From Anodontia alba (Eukaryota; Mollusca; Bivalvia; Lucinida; Lucinidae): a DNA stretch of 64,000 nt. Under the pieces are notes generated by a model. That model was not told where the DNA came from and searched no databases. It worked only from the letters and a program-made list of their open reading frames with translations. Shown piece by piece: positions 23,030 to 35,412 of this stretch. Every line of letters begins with the position of its first letter. The first letter of the stretch is position 1. A program made the position numbers and the translations under genes. The DNA lies in the NCBI GenBank assembly GCA_964016985.1, contig OZ024829.1:71095267-71159266 (forward strand). Reading direction: 5' to 3'.

Positions 23030-24131
23030 ATCTTAGTTTGCCCAGTAGTTTTCAGTGGGGGGTAGAGGCAAGCTGCCCAGGCCAGGGTATCATCACCCCC
23101 AGGGGCAAGCCCCCACCCTGTCCTATGCGGGCCAGCCTCGGTTGCTTAGTTGGATGCGCTGTCCAACTGGAGACCAGGAGGTCGCGGGTTCAATCTCCGC
23201 CGAGGTCAGCAACATTCTTTCGTGGAGATTGATTGTGAAATATTTTCTACGGTCATTCTCTCCCTTCCGCTGATTCAAGAAGGGCATTTGTCAGTTTCTG
23301 GTGAAAGAATGTGCACAATACTGGTTAACCACTTAGAGGACTAAGCCTGCCCAGTAAACGTGTGGTTAGGAAACTGACCACGCTCGACATGACCCCACTG
23401 GGTTGACTGGGCCGTAAAACCTCAACACAAACAAACTGTCCTATGTGAAGAAAGATAGGTAATAGTAAATATTGGAATTATTCTAATGTCCTCTTCAATG
23501 TGAAATTCTATTAAAAAAGGTAAAAATATTTTTCTGAACTTCCTGAGATTGGAAGGAAACTACTCGAGCTACAGTATTTTTGCCCAGCACCTTCCGGTAA
23601 AGAGAAAAAATAGTTAAAAACAGGTATTTCTACAAGTCTAATGTCTGTACATTATAGATATTTATGTTTAAAATGATTAAGTAGCTTTTCTGATTTGAGA
23701 TTGACTAGTTTCCAGGGGTAGGGGCCAAGCTGCCCAGGCCTGGGTATCTTACCCCCCCCACCCCCCCTGTCCAAAGAAAAATAGGTAACAGTAGATATTG
23801 GAATTATTCTTATGAACTGTTCAATGACCAATTCTATTCAAAGTGACATAATATCTTTCTGAACTGTGTCTGCAAGGTTTTATGAAATTGGAAGGAAACT
23901 GCTCCAGCCACGGTATTTTGGCCCAAACGCCTTCCCACAAAGAGAAACATTGTTAAAAGCAGGCATTACTACAATTCTAATGTTTCTGCACTAGAAGTTT
24001 GTGTTTAAAATGATTCAATAGCTTTTCTGAGCTGATTTTGCCAAGCTTTCTGGGGTAGAGGGCAAGCTGCCCAGGCCAGGGTATCTTCAGTCCCATCTTA
24101 CCTTACTTTAACCTCCCCCCTCTTCCCTTCC

Positions 24132-24163
<32 letters not shown>

Positions 24164-24487
24164 ACACACCACACACATCACCCCTTCCTGTCCGAAGAAA
24201 GATAGGTAATTAGTTATTAGTTAATATTGGAATTATTCTAATGACCTGTTCAATGGTAAATTCTGTTAAAAAAGATAGAAAGCATTTCTCTGAACTTTGC
24301 TTACAAGATTTTCTGAGTTTAGGAGGAAACTGCTCGATCCATAGCATTTTGGCCTCAACACCTTCCCATGAAGAGAAAAACAGATAAAAGCAGGTATTAC
24401 TACAGTTCTAATGTTTGTGCATTAGAAATCTATGTTGAAATTTCTGATCTGAGTTTGCCAGGTTTGCCCAGGCCAGGGTATCTTCAC
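23030..24487 (+). repeat. ~340-bp tandem repeat, three to four units
   Basis: The marker CAAGCTGCCCAGGCC recurs at ~23070, 23725 and 24063, and a shortened form (TTTGCCCAGGCCAGGGTATC) at ~24462. After removal of the SINE the spacing is ~340, 338 and ~400 bp; the last unit is lengthened by poly-C and (CA)n at 24134-24170. Each unit contains a GGTATC-CCCC-rich stretch, then AAGATAGGTAATA and an AAACTGCTC segment. Non-coding. Confidence 0.85.
23128..23435 (+). mobile_element. tRNA-derived SINE with 10-bp target duplication
   Basis: This is the same family as the SINE at 13193. The B box lies in GGTCGCGGGTTCAATCTCC, and the tail is ACACAAACAAA. CTGTCCTATG flanks it at 23118-23127 and 23436-23445. 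It sits in the first unit of the 340-bp repeat. Confidence 0.93.
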
Positions 24488-24779
24488 CCCCAGTCACTGT
24501 TACATCGGGAAGATGAACCTAGTATTGAAACTGAGCATATTGCAGAGGTGTTGGTAGAAATGTTTAGTAGGGTTGGGGTACCAGATGAAATGTTAACAGT
24601 TTTTCTCCAGAGGTCATGAAGGTGTCAAGATTACTTTCCCTCCAACAATTAATGACCTCAGTACATCATCCAATGTGTAATGGACTGATGGAGTGGGTCC
24701 ACACAACTTTAAAGCAATTGTTGCATTGAATATGTGCATGGAAAGACCAAAAGATTGGGATAGGTATATTCCTGTGTTA
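24488..24779 (+). pseudogene. Ty3/Gypsy integrase core fragment (left part)
   Basis: Reading with frame changes gives an integrase-like segment: EVLVEMFSRVGVPDEML, then DNA whose frames encode the RLLS-QLMT-HHPMCNGLVE-like region and RPKDWDRYIPVL. This is the second half of the rve core domain (between the second Asp and the catalytic Glu). It ends exactly at the 5' end of the inserted family A element at 24780, and the following sequence is found 8.6 kb away at 33361. There is a stop at 24617 and several further lesions. Confidence 0.8.
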
Positions 24780-26089
24780 TTAGCTCACCTGAGCTCTGCT
24801 CAGGATGAGCTATTGTGATCACTTTTCGTCCGTAGTCCGTCCGTCCGTTAACATTTTTTCAAACGACTTCTCCTATGAAGCCGCTGAGCCAATTTTGCTC
24901 AAATTTCATATGGAGCCTCCTTAGGGTGGGGGAACGAAAAATTGCTAAAATGGTCGCGGTCCGTTGACCAAGATGGCCGCCACGCCCATATATGGTAAAA
25001 ACCTTAAAAAAATCTTCTCCTCCAGAACCGAGAATGCCTTGGGGCTGAACCTTTGCAGGAATCATCGGGGATGGGAGGTCTACCAAAATTGCTAAAAGAA
25101 TTGTCGTACGTTGACGTTTGACCTTTTTACAGCAAGGTCAAGTTTGCTTCCCTATGCATTTGTATGGGAAAAACCTTTGAAAATCTTCTCCAAAACCGAG
25201 CATGCCTCATGGCTGAATCTTTGCATATATCTTCGGGAACAGGAGGGCTGCCAAATTTGCTAAAATAATGGTCATACATTGACATTTGACCTTTTTACGG
25301 TAAGGTCAATTTTGCTTCTTTATGCATTTGTATGGGAAAAATGTTCAGAACTTCAAACAACTTCTCCTCTGGAGCCTCTGGGCCAATTTTGCTCAAATTT
25401 CATATGGAGCCTCCTTAGGTAGGGGAAACAAAAGATTGCTAAAATGGTCACGGTTCGTTGACCAAGATGGCCGCCATGCCCATATATGGTAAAAACCTTT
25501 AAAAATCTTCTTCTCTAGAACCGAGGATGCTTTGGGGCTGAATGTTTGCATAAATCATAGGGGACAGGGGGTCTACCAAAGTTGCTAAAATAATGGTCAT
25601 ACATTGACATTTGACCTTTTTACGGCAAGGTCAAGTTTGCTTCCTTATGCATTTGTAAGGGAAAAAACATTTAAAAATCTTACTCTCCAAAACCGAGGAT
25701 GGCTTGTGGCTGAATCTTTGCATATATCATCTGGAACGGGCGGTCTACCAAAGTTGCTAAAACAATTGTCATACATTGACATTTAACCTTTTTACAGCGA
25801 GGTCAAGTTTGCTTCTGTATGCATTTGTATGGGCCCCATACATTTGTTAGCTCACCTGAGCCGAAGGCTCAAGGTGAGGTATTGTGATCACTCACCGTCC
25901 GTCGTCGTCGTCGTCCGTCTGTCCGTCCGTTCACAATCTTTAAACAACATCTTCTCCTGAACCAGTGATTGGATTTTGACCAAACTTCACAGGAATGATC
26001 CTTGGTTGGTCCTCTTTCAAAGTTGTTCAAATGGTTCCGGTCCATTTCATATCTAGGTCACAGGAGCTAAAAATAGATTTTTTAACTAA

Positions 26090-29000
26090 AAACTTAAAAA
26101 AACTTCTTGTCAGAAACCACTGGACCGATTTCAATATAATTTTGCAGAAATGTTTCTTTGGTGATCCTCTACCAAGATTGTTCAAGCCATTTGGATTCGT
26201 CAAAAAACATGGCCGCCAGGGGGCGGGGCTTATTTTCCCTATATATCAATATAGAAAACTTTAAAAATCTTCTTGTCAGAATCCAATGGACCGATTTCAA
26301 TATAATTTTGCAGAAATGTTCCTTTGGTGACCCTCTACCAAGACTGTTCAAGCCATTTGGATTCATCAAAAAACATGGCCGCCAGGGGGGCGGGGCTTAT
26401 TTTCCCTATATATCTATATAGAAAACTTTAAAAATCTTCTTGTCAGAAACCACTGGACCGATTTCAGTATAATTTTGCAGGAATGTTTCATTGATGATCT
26501 TCTACCAAGATTGTTCAAGCCATTTGAATTGGTCAAAAAACATGTCCGCCAGGGGGCGGGGCTTATTTTCCCTATATATCTATATAGAAAACTTTAAAAA
26601 TCTTCTTGTCAGAAACCACTTGACCGATTTCAATATAATTTTGCAGAAATGTTCCTTTTGTGATCCTCTACCAAGAATGTTCAAGCCATTTGGATTCGTC
26701 AAATAACATGGCCGCCAGGGGGCGGGGGCTTATTTTCCCTATGTATCTATATAGAAAACTTTAAAAATCTTCTTGTCAAAAACCACTGGATCGATTTCAA
26801 TATAATTTTGCAGAAATGTTCCTTTGGTAATCCTCTATCAAGATTGTTCAAGCCATTTGGATTCGTCAAATAACATGGCCGCCAGGGGGCGGGGCTTATT
26901 TTCCCTATATATCTATATAGAAAACTTTAAAAATCTTCTTGTCAGAAACCACTCGACTGATTACAATATAATTTTGCAGAAATGTTCCTTTGATGATCCT
27001 CTACCGAGATTGTTCAAGCCATTTGGATTCGTCAAAAAACATGGCTGCCAGGGGGCGGGGCTTATTTTCCCTATGTATCTAAATAGAAAACTTTAAAAAT
27101 CTTCTTGTCAGAAACCACTGGACCGTTTCATTATAACTTGACAGAAATGTTTCCTTGTTGACCCTCTACCAAGATTGTTTAAGTTATCATGATTCATCAA
27201 AAAACATGGCCGCCAAGGGGTGTCGCTTATTTTTCCCTATATATCTATATAGAAAAGTTTAAAAATTTTCTTGTCAGAAACCAATGGACCAATTTCAATA
27301 TAACTTAGCAGGAATGTTTCTTTGGTGACCCTCTACCAAGATTGTTCAAGCCGGCATGATTTGTCAAAAAACATGGCCGCTAGGGGGCGGGGCATATTTT
27401 CCCTATATATCTATATAGAAAACTTTAAAAATCTTCTCATAAGAAACTGTTGGGTCGAGTTCATTGTAACTTGGCAGGAATGTTGCTGTACCAAGATTGT
27501 TCAAGCCCTCATGATACGTCAAAAAACATGGCCGCCAGGGGGCAGGGCTTATTAGCTCACCTGAGCCGAAGGCTCAAGGTGAGGTATTGTGATCACTCAC
27601 CGTGCGTCGTTGTTGTCGTCCGTCCGTCAGTCCGTCCATTCACAATCTTTAAACAACATCTCCTAAACCACTGATTGGATTTTGACCAAATTTCACAGGA
27701 ATGATCCTTGGTTGATCCTCTTTCAAAGTTGTTCAAATGGTTCCGGTCCATTGCATATCTAGGTCACAGGAGCTAAAAATAGATTTTTTAACTAAAAATT
27801 AAAAAAATCTTCTTGTCAGAAACCACTGGACTGATTTCAAAAAAATTTTGCAGAAATGTTCCTTTGGTGATCCTCTACCAAGATTGTTCAAGCCATTTGG
27901 ATTCGTCAAAAAACATGGCCGCCAGGGGGCGGGGCTTATTTTCCCTATATATATAATAGAAAACTTGAAAAATCTTCTTGTCAGGAACCACTGGACCAAT
28001 TTCAATATAATTTTGCAGAAATGTTCCTTTGAAGATCCTCTACCAAGATTGTTCAAGCCTTTTGGATTTGTCAAAAAACATGGCCGCCAGGGGCCGGGGC
28101 TTATTTTCACTATATATCTGTATAGAAAACTTTAAAAATCTTCTTTTCAGAAACCACTAGACCGATTTCAATGTAATTTTGCAGAAATGTTCCTTTGGTG
28201 ATCCTCTACCAAGATTGTTCGAGACATTTGGATTGGTGAAAAAACATGGCCGCCAGGGGGCGGGGCTTATTTTCCCTATATATCTATATAGAAAACTTTA
28301 AAAATCTTCTTGTCAGAAAGCACTGGACTGATTTCAATATAATTTTGCAGAAATGTTCCTTTGGTGATCTTCTACCAAGATTGTTCAAGCCATTTGGATT
28401 CGTCAAAAAACATGGCCGCCAGGGGGCGGGGCTTATTTTCCCTATATATCTGTATAGAAAACTTTAAAAATCTTCTTGTCAGAAACCACTAGACGGATTT
28501 CAATATAATTTTGCAGAAATGTTTCTTTGGTGATCCTTTACCAAGATTGTTCAAGACATTTGGATTGGTCAAAAAACATGACCGCCAGGGGGCGGGGCTT
28601 ATTTTCCCTATATATCTATATAGTTAACTTTAAAAATCTCCTTGTCAGAAACCACTGGACCGATTTCAATATAATTTTGCAGAAATGTTCCTTTGGTAAT
28701 CCTCTACCAAAATTGTTCAAGCCATTTGGATTCATCAAAAAACATGGCCGCCAGGGGGCGGGGCTTATTTTCCCTATATATCTATATAGAAATCTTTAAA
28801 AATCTTCTTGTCAGATACCATTAGACCTATTTCAATATAATTTTGCAGAAATGTATCTTCGGTGATCCTCTGCCAAGATTGTGCAAGACATTTGGATTCA
28901 TCAAAAAACATGGCCGCCAGGGGGCGGGGCTTATTTTCCCTTTACATCTATATAGAAAACTTTAAAAAATCTTCTTGTCAGAAACCACTAGACCGATTTC

Positions 29001-32000
29001 AATATAATTTTGCAAAATTGTTTCTTTGGTCATCATCTACCAAGATTGTTCAAGCCATTTGGATTCGTCAAAAAACATGGCCGCCAGGGGGCGGGGCTTA
29101 TTTTCCCTATATATCTATATAGAAAAGTTTAAAAATCTTCTTGTCCGAAACCTCTGGACCGATTTCAATATAATTTTGCAAAATTATTCCTTTGGTGATC
29201 CTCTACCAAGATTGTTCAAGCCATTTGGATTTGTCAAAAAACATGGCCGCCAGGGGGCGGGGCTTATTTTCCCTATATATCTATATAGAAAAGTTTAAAA
29301 ATCTTCTTGTCCGAAACCACTGGACCGATTTCAAAATAATTTTGCAAAAATGTTCCTTTGGTGATGCTCTACCAAGATTGTTCAAGCCATTTGGATTCGT
29401 CAAAAAACATGGCCGCCAGGGGGCAGGGCTTATTTTCCCTATATATCTATATAGAAAACTTTAAAAATCTTCTTGTCCGAAACCACTGGACCGATTTCAA
29501 AATAATTTTGCAGAAATGTTCCTTTGGTGATCCTGTACCAAGATTGTTCAAGCCATTTGGATTCGTCAAAAAACATTGCCGCCAGGGGGCGGGGCTTATT
29601 TTCCCTATATATCTATATAGAAAAGTTTAAAAATCTTCTTGTCCGAAACCACTGGACCGATTTCCATATAATTTTGCAAAAATGTTCCTTTGGTGATCCT
29701 GTTGCAAGATTGTTCAAGCCATTTGGATTCATCAAAAAACATGGACGCCAGGGGGCGGAGCTTATTTTTCCTATATAATCTATATAGAAAACTTTAAAAA
29801 TCTTCTTGTCCAAACCACTGGACCGATTTCAATATAATTTTGCAAAAATGTTCCTTTGGTGATCCTCTACCAAGATTGTTCAAGCCGTTTGGATTCATCA
29901 AAAAACAAGGCCACCAGGGGGCGGGGATTATTTTTCCTGTATATCTATATAGAAAAGTTTAAAAATCTTCTTGTCCGAAACCACTGGACCGATTTCCATA
30001 TAATTTTGCAGAAATGTTCCCTTGGTGATCCTGTACCAAGATTGTTCAAGCCATTTGGATTTGTCAAAAAACATGGCCGCCAGGGGGCGGGGCTGATTTT
30101 CACTATATATCTGTATAGAAAACTTTAAAAATCTTCTTGTCCGAAACCACTGGATTGATTTCCATATGATTTTGCAGAAATGTTCCTTTTGTGATCCTGT
30201 TGGAAGATTGTTCAAGCCATTTGGATTTGTCAAAAAACATGGCCGCCGGGGGGACGGGGCTTATTTTCCTTATATATCTATATAGAAAACTTTATAAATC
30301 TTCTTGTCATAAAGCACTGGACAGATTTCAATATAATTTTGCAGTAATGTTTCTTCGATGATCCTCTACCAAGATTGTTCAAGCCGCCATGATTCGTTAA
30401 GAAACATGGCCGCTAGGGGGCAGGGTTAATTTTTCATATATATCTGTATAGAAAACTTTAAAAATCTTCATGTCATAAACGACTGGACCGATTTCAATAT
30501 AACTTGGCAGAAATGTTTCCTTAGTGACCCTCTATCAAGATTGTTCAAGCCGTCATGATTTGTCAAAAAACATGCCGCTAGAGGGTGCGGGGCTTATTTT
30601 CCATATATATCTATATAGAAAACTTGAAAAAATCTTGTCGTCAGAAACCACAGGACTGATTTCAATATAACTTCACAGAAATGTTTCCTTGGTGACCCTT
30701 TACCAAGATTGTTCAAACCATTATGATTTGTCAAAAAACATGGCCGCTAGGGGGCGGGGCTTATTTTCCCTATTTATCTATATAGAAAATTTTAATAGTC
30801 TTTTCAGAAACCACTTGACCGATTTCAATGTAACATTGCAGGAATGTTTCTTATGTAACCCTCTATCAAGATTGTTCAAGCCGTCATGATTCATCAAAAA
30901 ACATGGCTGTCAGGAGTCGGGGCTTATTTTCTTTATATATCTATAGAAAACTTTAAAACTCTTCTTGTCAGAAACCACTGAATTGATTTCATTATAACTT
31001 TGCAGAAATGTTTCCTTGGTGACCCTCTACTAAGATTGTTCAAGTAATCATGATTCGTCAAAAAACATGGCTGCCGGGGGCAGGGCTTATTTTCGCTATA
31101 TATCTATATATAAAACTTTAAAAATCTTCTTTTCAGAAACCAATGGACCAATTTCAATACAACTTGGCAGGAATGTTTCTTTGGTGACCCTCTACAAAGA
31201 TTGTTCAAGCCGTCATGATTCATCAAAAAACATGGCCGCTAGGGGGCGGGGCTTATTTTCCCTATGTATCTATATAGAAAACTTTAAAAATCTTCTCGTA
31301 AGAAACAGTTGGACCGAGTTCAATGTAACTTTGCAGGAATGTTGCTTTGGTGACCTTCTACCAAGATTGTTCAAGCCTTCATGATATGTCAAAAACCATG
31401 GGCCCCAGGGAGGGGGGTGGGGGGGGGGGGGAGCTTATTTTTCGTCTATATCTGTATAGAAAATTTTAAAATTCTTATTGTCACATACCCCATGACCGAT
31501 TTCAATATTACTTGGCTGGAATGTTGCTTTGGTGAACCTCTATCAAGATTGTACAAGCAGTCATGATTCGTCAAAAAACATGGCTGCCATGGGGTGGGGC
31601 TTATTTTCCCTATATATCTAAATAGAAAACTTTAAAAATCTTCTTGTCAGAAACCACTGAACAGATTTCAATATAACTTGGCAGGAATGTTCCTTTGGTG
31701 ACCCTCTATCAAGTTTGTTCAAGCTTTCATGATTCGTCAAAAAACATGGCCGTTAGGGCGTAGGGCTTTATAGCTATATAAAACTTTTTAAACCACTGGA
31801 CCAATTTCAATATAACTTGGCAGAAATGTTCCTTTGGTGACCCTCTTTTAAGATTCAGTTCAAGTCGTCAAGATTTGTGAAAAAACATGGCCCGGGGTGT
31901 AGTGGAGGGGGGTTGGGGTGGTTAGTGCTATAAAGTTTATACAAAAATCCTAGAGCAGTGAACTTGGCTGAAACTTCAACAGTAAATATGCAAATCTGTT

Positions 32001-32560
32001 TGGTCAGGTGAGCGATATAGGACCATCATGGTCCTTTTGTTTTCAGTATATATCTGTATAGAAAATTTTAAAATTCTTCTTTTCAGAAACCACCTGACCG
32101 ATTTCAATATTACTTGGCAGGAATGTTGCTTTGGTGACCCTGTGCCATGATTGTTCAAGCAGTCATGATTTGGCAAAAAACATGGCTGCTAGGGGTGGGG
32201 CTTATTTTCCCTATATATCTAAATAGAAAACTTTAGAAATCTTCTTGTCAGAAACCACTGAACCGATTTCAGTATAACTTGCAGGAATGCTCCTTTGGTG
32301 GCACTCTACCAAGTTTATTCAAGCTGTCATGATTCGTCAAAAAATATGGCCGTTAGGGGGTGGGGCTTATTTTCCCTATATAGCTATATAAAACACTTCA
32401 AAAATCTTTTTGTCAGAAACCACTGGACCAATTTCAGTATAACTTGGCAGAATTGTTCCTTTGGTGACCTTCTTTCAAGATTCAGTTCCAGCAGTCATGA
32501 TGCATGAAAAAAACATTGCCGCTCGGGAGTAGGGCTATAAAATTTATACAAAAATCTTAG
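26090..32560 (+). repeat. Core III 166-bp tandem arrays
   Basis: The units contain CAGAAACCACTGGACCG, TTTTGCAGAAATGTTCC, TTGGTGATCCTCTACC, ACATGGCCGCCAGGGGGCGG and TTTTCCCTATATATC. Spacing is 166 bp (e.g. 29026, 29192, 29358, 29524 by one marker). Middle units are most alike; units after ~30350 diverge (CGTCATGATT in place of CATTTGGATT) and vary in length. Repeated short ORFs of ~90 aa arise from each unit, but 166 is not a multiple of 3, so they do not join up. Confidence 0.93.
27552..32039 (+). mobile_element. Family A element with core III, nested at the third level
   Basis: It has the same 5' hairpin as the enclosing element, with GTGCGTCGTTGTTGTCG and CCGTCC runs, then about 25 core III units and a unique tail ending GATATAGGACCATCATGGTC, CTTTTG at 32039. 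Left flank GGGGCAGGGCTTA and right flank TTTTCAGTATATATC together make one normal core III unit, so again there is no target duplication. The closely similar 5' ends suggest the inner and outer copies moved close together in time. Confidence 0.87.
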
Positions 32561-33360
32561 AGCGGTGAACTTGGCTGCAACTTCAATAGTAAGTTTGCAA
32601 AGCTGTTTGCTCAGGTGAGCGATATAGGCCATCATGGTCCTCTTGTATGGAAAAAATGTTGATAATTTCAAATCGCTTTTCCTCTGAAGCCTCCGTGCCA
32701 GTATTGCTCAAATTTCATGCGGAGCCTCCGTGGGCAGGAGAATGAAAGATTGCTAAAATGGGTATGGTCCATTGATCAAAATGGCTGCCATGCCCATATA
32801 TGGTAAAAACCTTTAAAAAGTCTTCTTCTCCATAACCAAATAAGGCCTGTGTCCTAATCTTTGCACTAATTATGGGGGACAGGAGATCTACCAAAATTGC
32901 TAAAGTGATGGTTCTTTGTTGACATTTGACCTTTTTACCTCCAAGGTCAAATTTGCTTCTCCATTTGTGTGGGCCATATTGAAAGTATCGAAGTGACTTG
33001 TAGATCAATAGTAGTTAAAATTGTTCTGATTGGAAATCTAAGATGGCCATCATCTGGTTTATATTTATAATATTTCCCTGCCACTGTGCTGTTTACATGT
33101 ATAAAATCATGATTCTTCAGAAACCACTTAGCCAATTTCCACCAAATTTCACATTGATCCTTCTGTTGAAATGTGGTTGATAGTTTATTCAAATGATCAT
33201 GCTCCATTGACTGTCAGGACCATATATTCTTCTTCAAAACTAAGAACTGCTCAAATGATGATATTTTCATTAGTTGCGATGATAGGATTGAAAAAATGTT
33301 GCATAACATCTGCATGTCTGCAGTGGCTATGTGAGCGAACAGTGGCCCGTGGGCCTCTTG

Positions 33361-34001
33361 TTATTTGACATTAGAGAGGTCCCCCAGGAATCTCCAGGGT
33401 TATCACCTTTTGATTTATTGTACGGATGTAATGTTCTTGACCCTATGGTGATATTAAAAGAACAATGGTCTGAAGAGTAGTATTATCTACCTATCAGTAT
33501 GTAATTGAACTAAAAAGTAGAGAAAGATTATTATCTACCTATCAGTGTGTAATTGAACTAAAAAGTAGAGACAGATTAGAGCAGGCATGCAAATTAGCAC
33601 ATAAAAAATTTGAGGAAAGTATAGGGCAAGTAAAAGGCATACTACGTTAGAAATGTGAGATCGTATAGATTTTAAGATAGGAGATAAGGTGTTATTGTTG
33701 CTCCCTACCGTTATTACAATGGAAAGGTCCATTTGAAGTGGTCGAAGTACTTAATAGAATGGATTACCGAATTGACCATATTGGTGTCATAGGCACTTAT
33801 CATGCTAATAAGTTGAAGCAATATGTTGAATGTCAAAGCATGACATCTCATAGCTTTGATGAAGCCAATGAAATGGACAAGTATTCATTAGATGATTGTA
33901 CATTTCTGTCAACACAGTGCATGGAATTGTATAAAGACATCAGTATTTCAAATGAGTTACCATCAGAACAAATTTGCGAGGCAGACTCAATTATAGAATA
34001 G
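33361..34001 (+). pseudogene. Ty3/Gypsy integrase C-terminal part, upstream of RT
   Basis: It starts with the REVPQES-type segment that directly follows the integrase core, then FDLLYG. After many stops, GPFEVVEVLNRMDYRID and GTYHANKLKQY follow, which is the usual end of a Gypsy integrase. A 32-bp stretch at ~33481-33505 and ~33531-33560 is duplicated. The frame then runs on through an acidic linker (33840-33998) to a TAG at 33999-34001, immediately before RT. The integrase thus lies before, not after, RT. Confidence 0.85.
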
Positions 34002-34019
34002 TACCTGGTTGCACTGACC

Positions 34020-35333
34020 AGTTTACCTGGACGCATGCATGTAATACATCATAATATTAAGCTACTGACAATGGAACCTGTAAGAGCTAGAGGTTACCCT
34101 ATTCCATATAAAACCTGTGATGTTATAGAAACAGAGATTTAAGAAATGCTTGACTTAGGAGTGATTGAACTGTCAGTGTCTCCATATTCTTCACCAGTAG
34201 TATTGGTTCCCAAAAAAGATGGGTTGGTGTGGTTTTGCATCAATTTTCAGAAACTGAACAAAGTTATCAAATTTGATGCAGAACCAATGCCGACTATGGA
34301 GGAGGTGATAAATAAACTGTCAGGTCATAAAAAGTTTATAAAGATCAATCTGAGTAAGGGTCATTGGCAAGTAGAGTTGACAGATGAGTCTAAGCCTTTG
34401 ACAGCATTTGAAACTCCATGGAGAATGTTTCAAAACTATGCCGTTCAGGCTTGTAAATGCTGGTGCTTTATTTTCAGGCGGATCCTCATCATTCTGGGGT
34501 CTCCTGAATGTTGATAGTTTTGTAGATGATATGTGTTTTTTTTTCTCCAACCTGGGAAGAACATATGACATCTTTTTGTCAGGTTTTGGATAGACAGACT
34601 CAGGTCTGCCAAGCTTACAACTAAGTCTTCAAAATGTATGATTGGGTATGGCAGTATTGACAGTCTTGGCCGCAGTATTGTGGAGCAATCCATTAGGCCT
34701 AAAGAGGATAAAATACAGGCTATCAGAGATGTCATTAGGCCTACTACTGAGAAACAGTTTCAAATTATTCATAGGGTTAGTTGGATTTTATCTTAAATTT
34801 ATTCCAAACTTCTCAACCATTGCTTCCCCTTTTACTGATTTAACAAAATAGGATAGACCGAATAACATCAAAGATTGGCAAGATCACCATGAAAAAGCTT
34901 TTCTGACATGAAGAATAGGCTCACGTCTAACCCTATTCTTTGTTTACCTGTGTTCCAAAATGGAGTACTGTTCATTCTTAGAATGGATGCTTTTGACTCT
35001 AGTCTGGGAGCTGTATTGCTCCAAGAGTTCGAAGGCAAAGACAAGCTTCCTATTGCTTACGCAAGAAGGAAACTCGTATCTAGGGAAAAGAATCACACGG
35101 TTATAGTAAAAGAATGTATGTCCATAATCTGGGTGATTGAGAAGTTCAGAAAATACTTGTTTGGCACTGAGTTTTTGCTTGAAACAGATCACAAACCATT
35201 GTCTTTTATACAATCTGTTAAAGTGTTAAATTCCTGAATCATTAGATGGACATTGAAACTTCAGCTTTACCGATTTAAGATAGTGGCTGTACATGGTCAA
35301 GACAATTTGGGCATGGATTACCTTTGTAGGTGA
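34020..35333 (+). pseudogene. Ty3/Gypsy reverse transcriptase and RNase H
   Basis: The pre-RT segment (PGRMHV, then VRARGYPIPYKTC) leads into EMLDLGVIELSVSPYSSPVV and KKDG (motifs 1-2). The catalytic FVDDM is at ~34514 in a shifted frame, then GLVGFYLKFIPNFSTIA (thumb). RNase H: ILRMDAFDSSLGAVLLQ (first Asp), KECMSIIWVIEKFRKYLFG and ETDHKPL, ending near GMDYLCR at 35333. Frames change near 34440, 34600 and 34850, with stops at 34849 and 35235. The product would copy RNA into DNA, but this copy is dead. No LTR was recognised after it. Confidence 0.9.
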
Positions 35334-35412
35334 TTTGTATACATGATATTGTTAAACAACTTCTCTTCTGAAAAATACTCAACCAATTTTCACCAAATTT
35401 TATGTCATCCTA

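Larger units (their letters stand above)
25847..32645 (+). mobile_element. Family A element with core III, nested in the 24780 element
   Basis: The 5' hairpin variant is TTAGCTCACCTGAGCCGA with GGCTCAAGGTGAGGTA; then CCGTCGTCGTC and CCGTCCGTC runs. It ends with AGGCCATCATGGTCC hairpin and TCTTG at 32645. The interrupted sequence CCCATACATTTG / TATGGAAAAAATG is continuous in the copies at 19840 and 49030, so the insertion left no target duplication. It contains a third-level element at 27552-32039. Confidence 0.87.
24780..33360 (+). mobile_element. Family A element (8.6 kb including nested elements) inserted in a Gypsy integrase
   Basis: The 5' hairpin TTAGCTCACCTGAGCTCT with GCTCAGGATGAGCTA is followed by CCGTCCGTCC and core I units as at 18745. 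It is interrupted at 25847-32645 by another family A element and ends with the GGCCCGTGGGCC hairpin and TCTTG at 33360. The integrase reading continues across the junction of 24779 and 33361 with neither gain nor loss of codons relative to the family pattern, so no bases were duplicated on insertion. Core I resumes at 32646 as if never interrupted. Confidence 0.85.

Noticed and set aside
26158..30128. Many ~85-90-aa open frames with a repeated KNLLVRNHW-type sequence
   Set aside because: They come from the 166-bp core III unit. The period is not a multiple of 3, so frames do not connect, and similar frames exist on the other strand. No start context or codon bias.
10289..32560. CRISPR array
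   Set aside because: Repeats are 140-166 bp and directly adjacent, without short repeats and unique spacers; the genome is eukaryotic.
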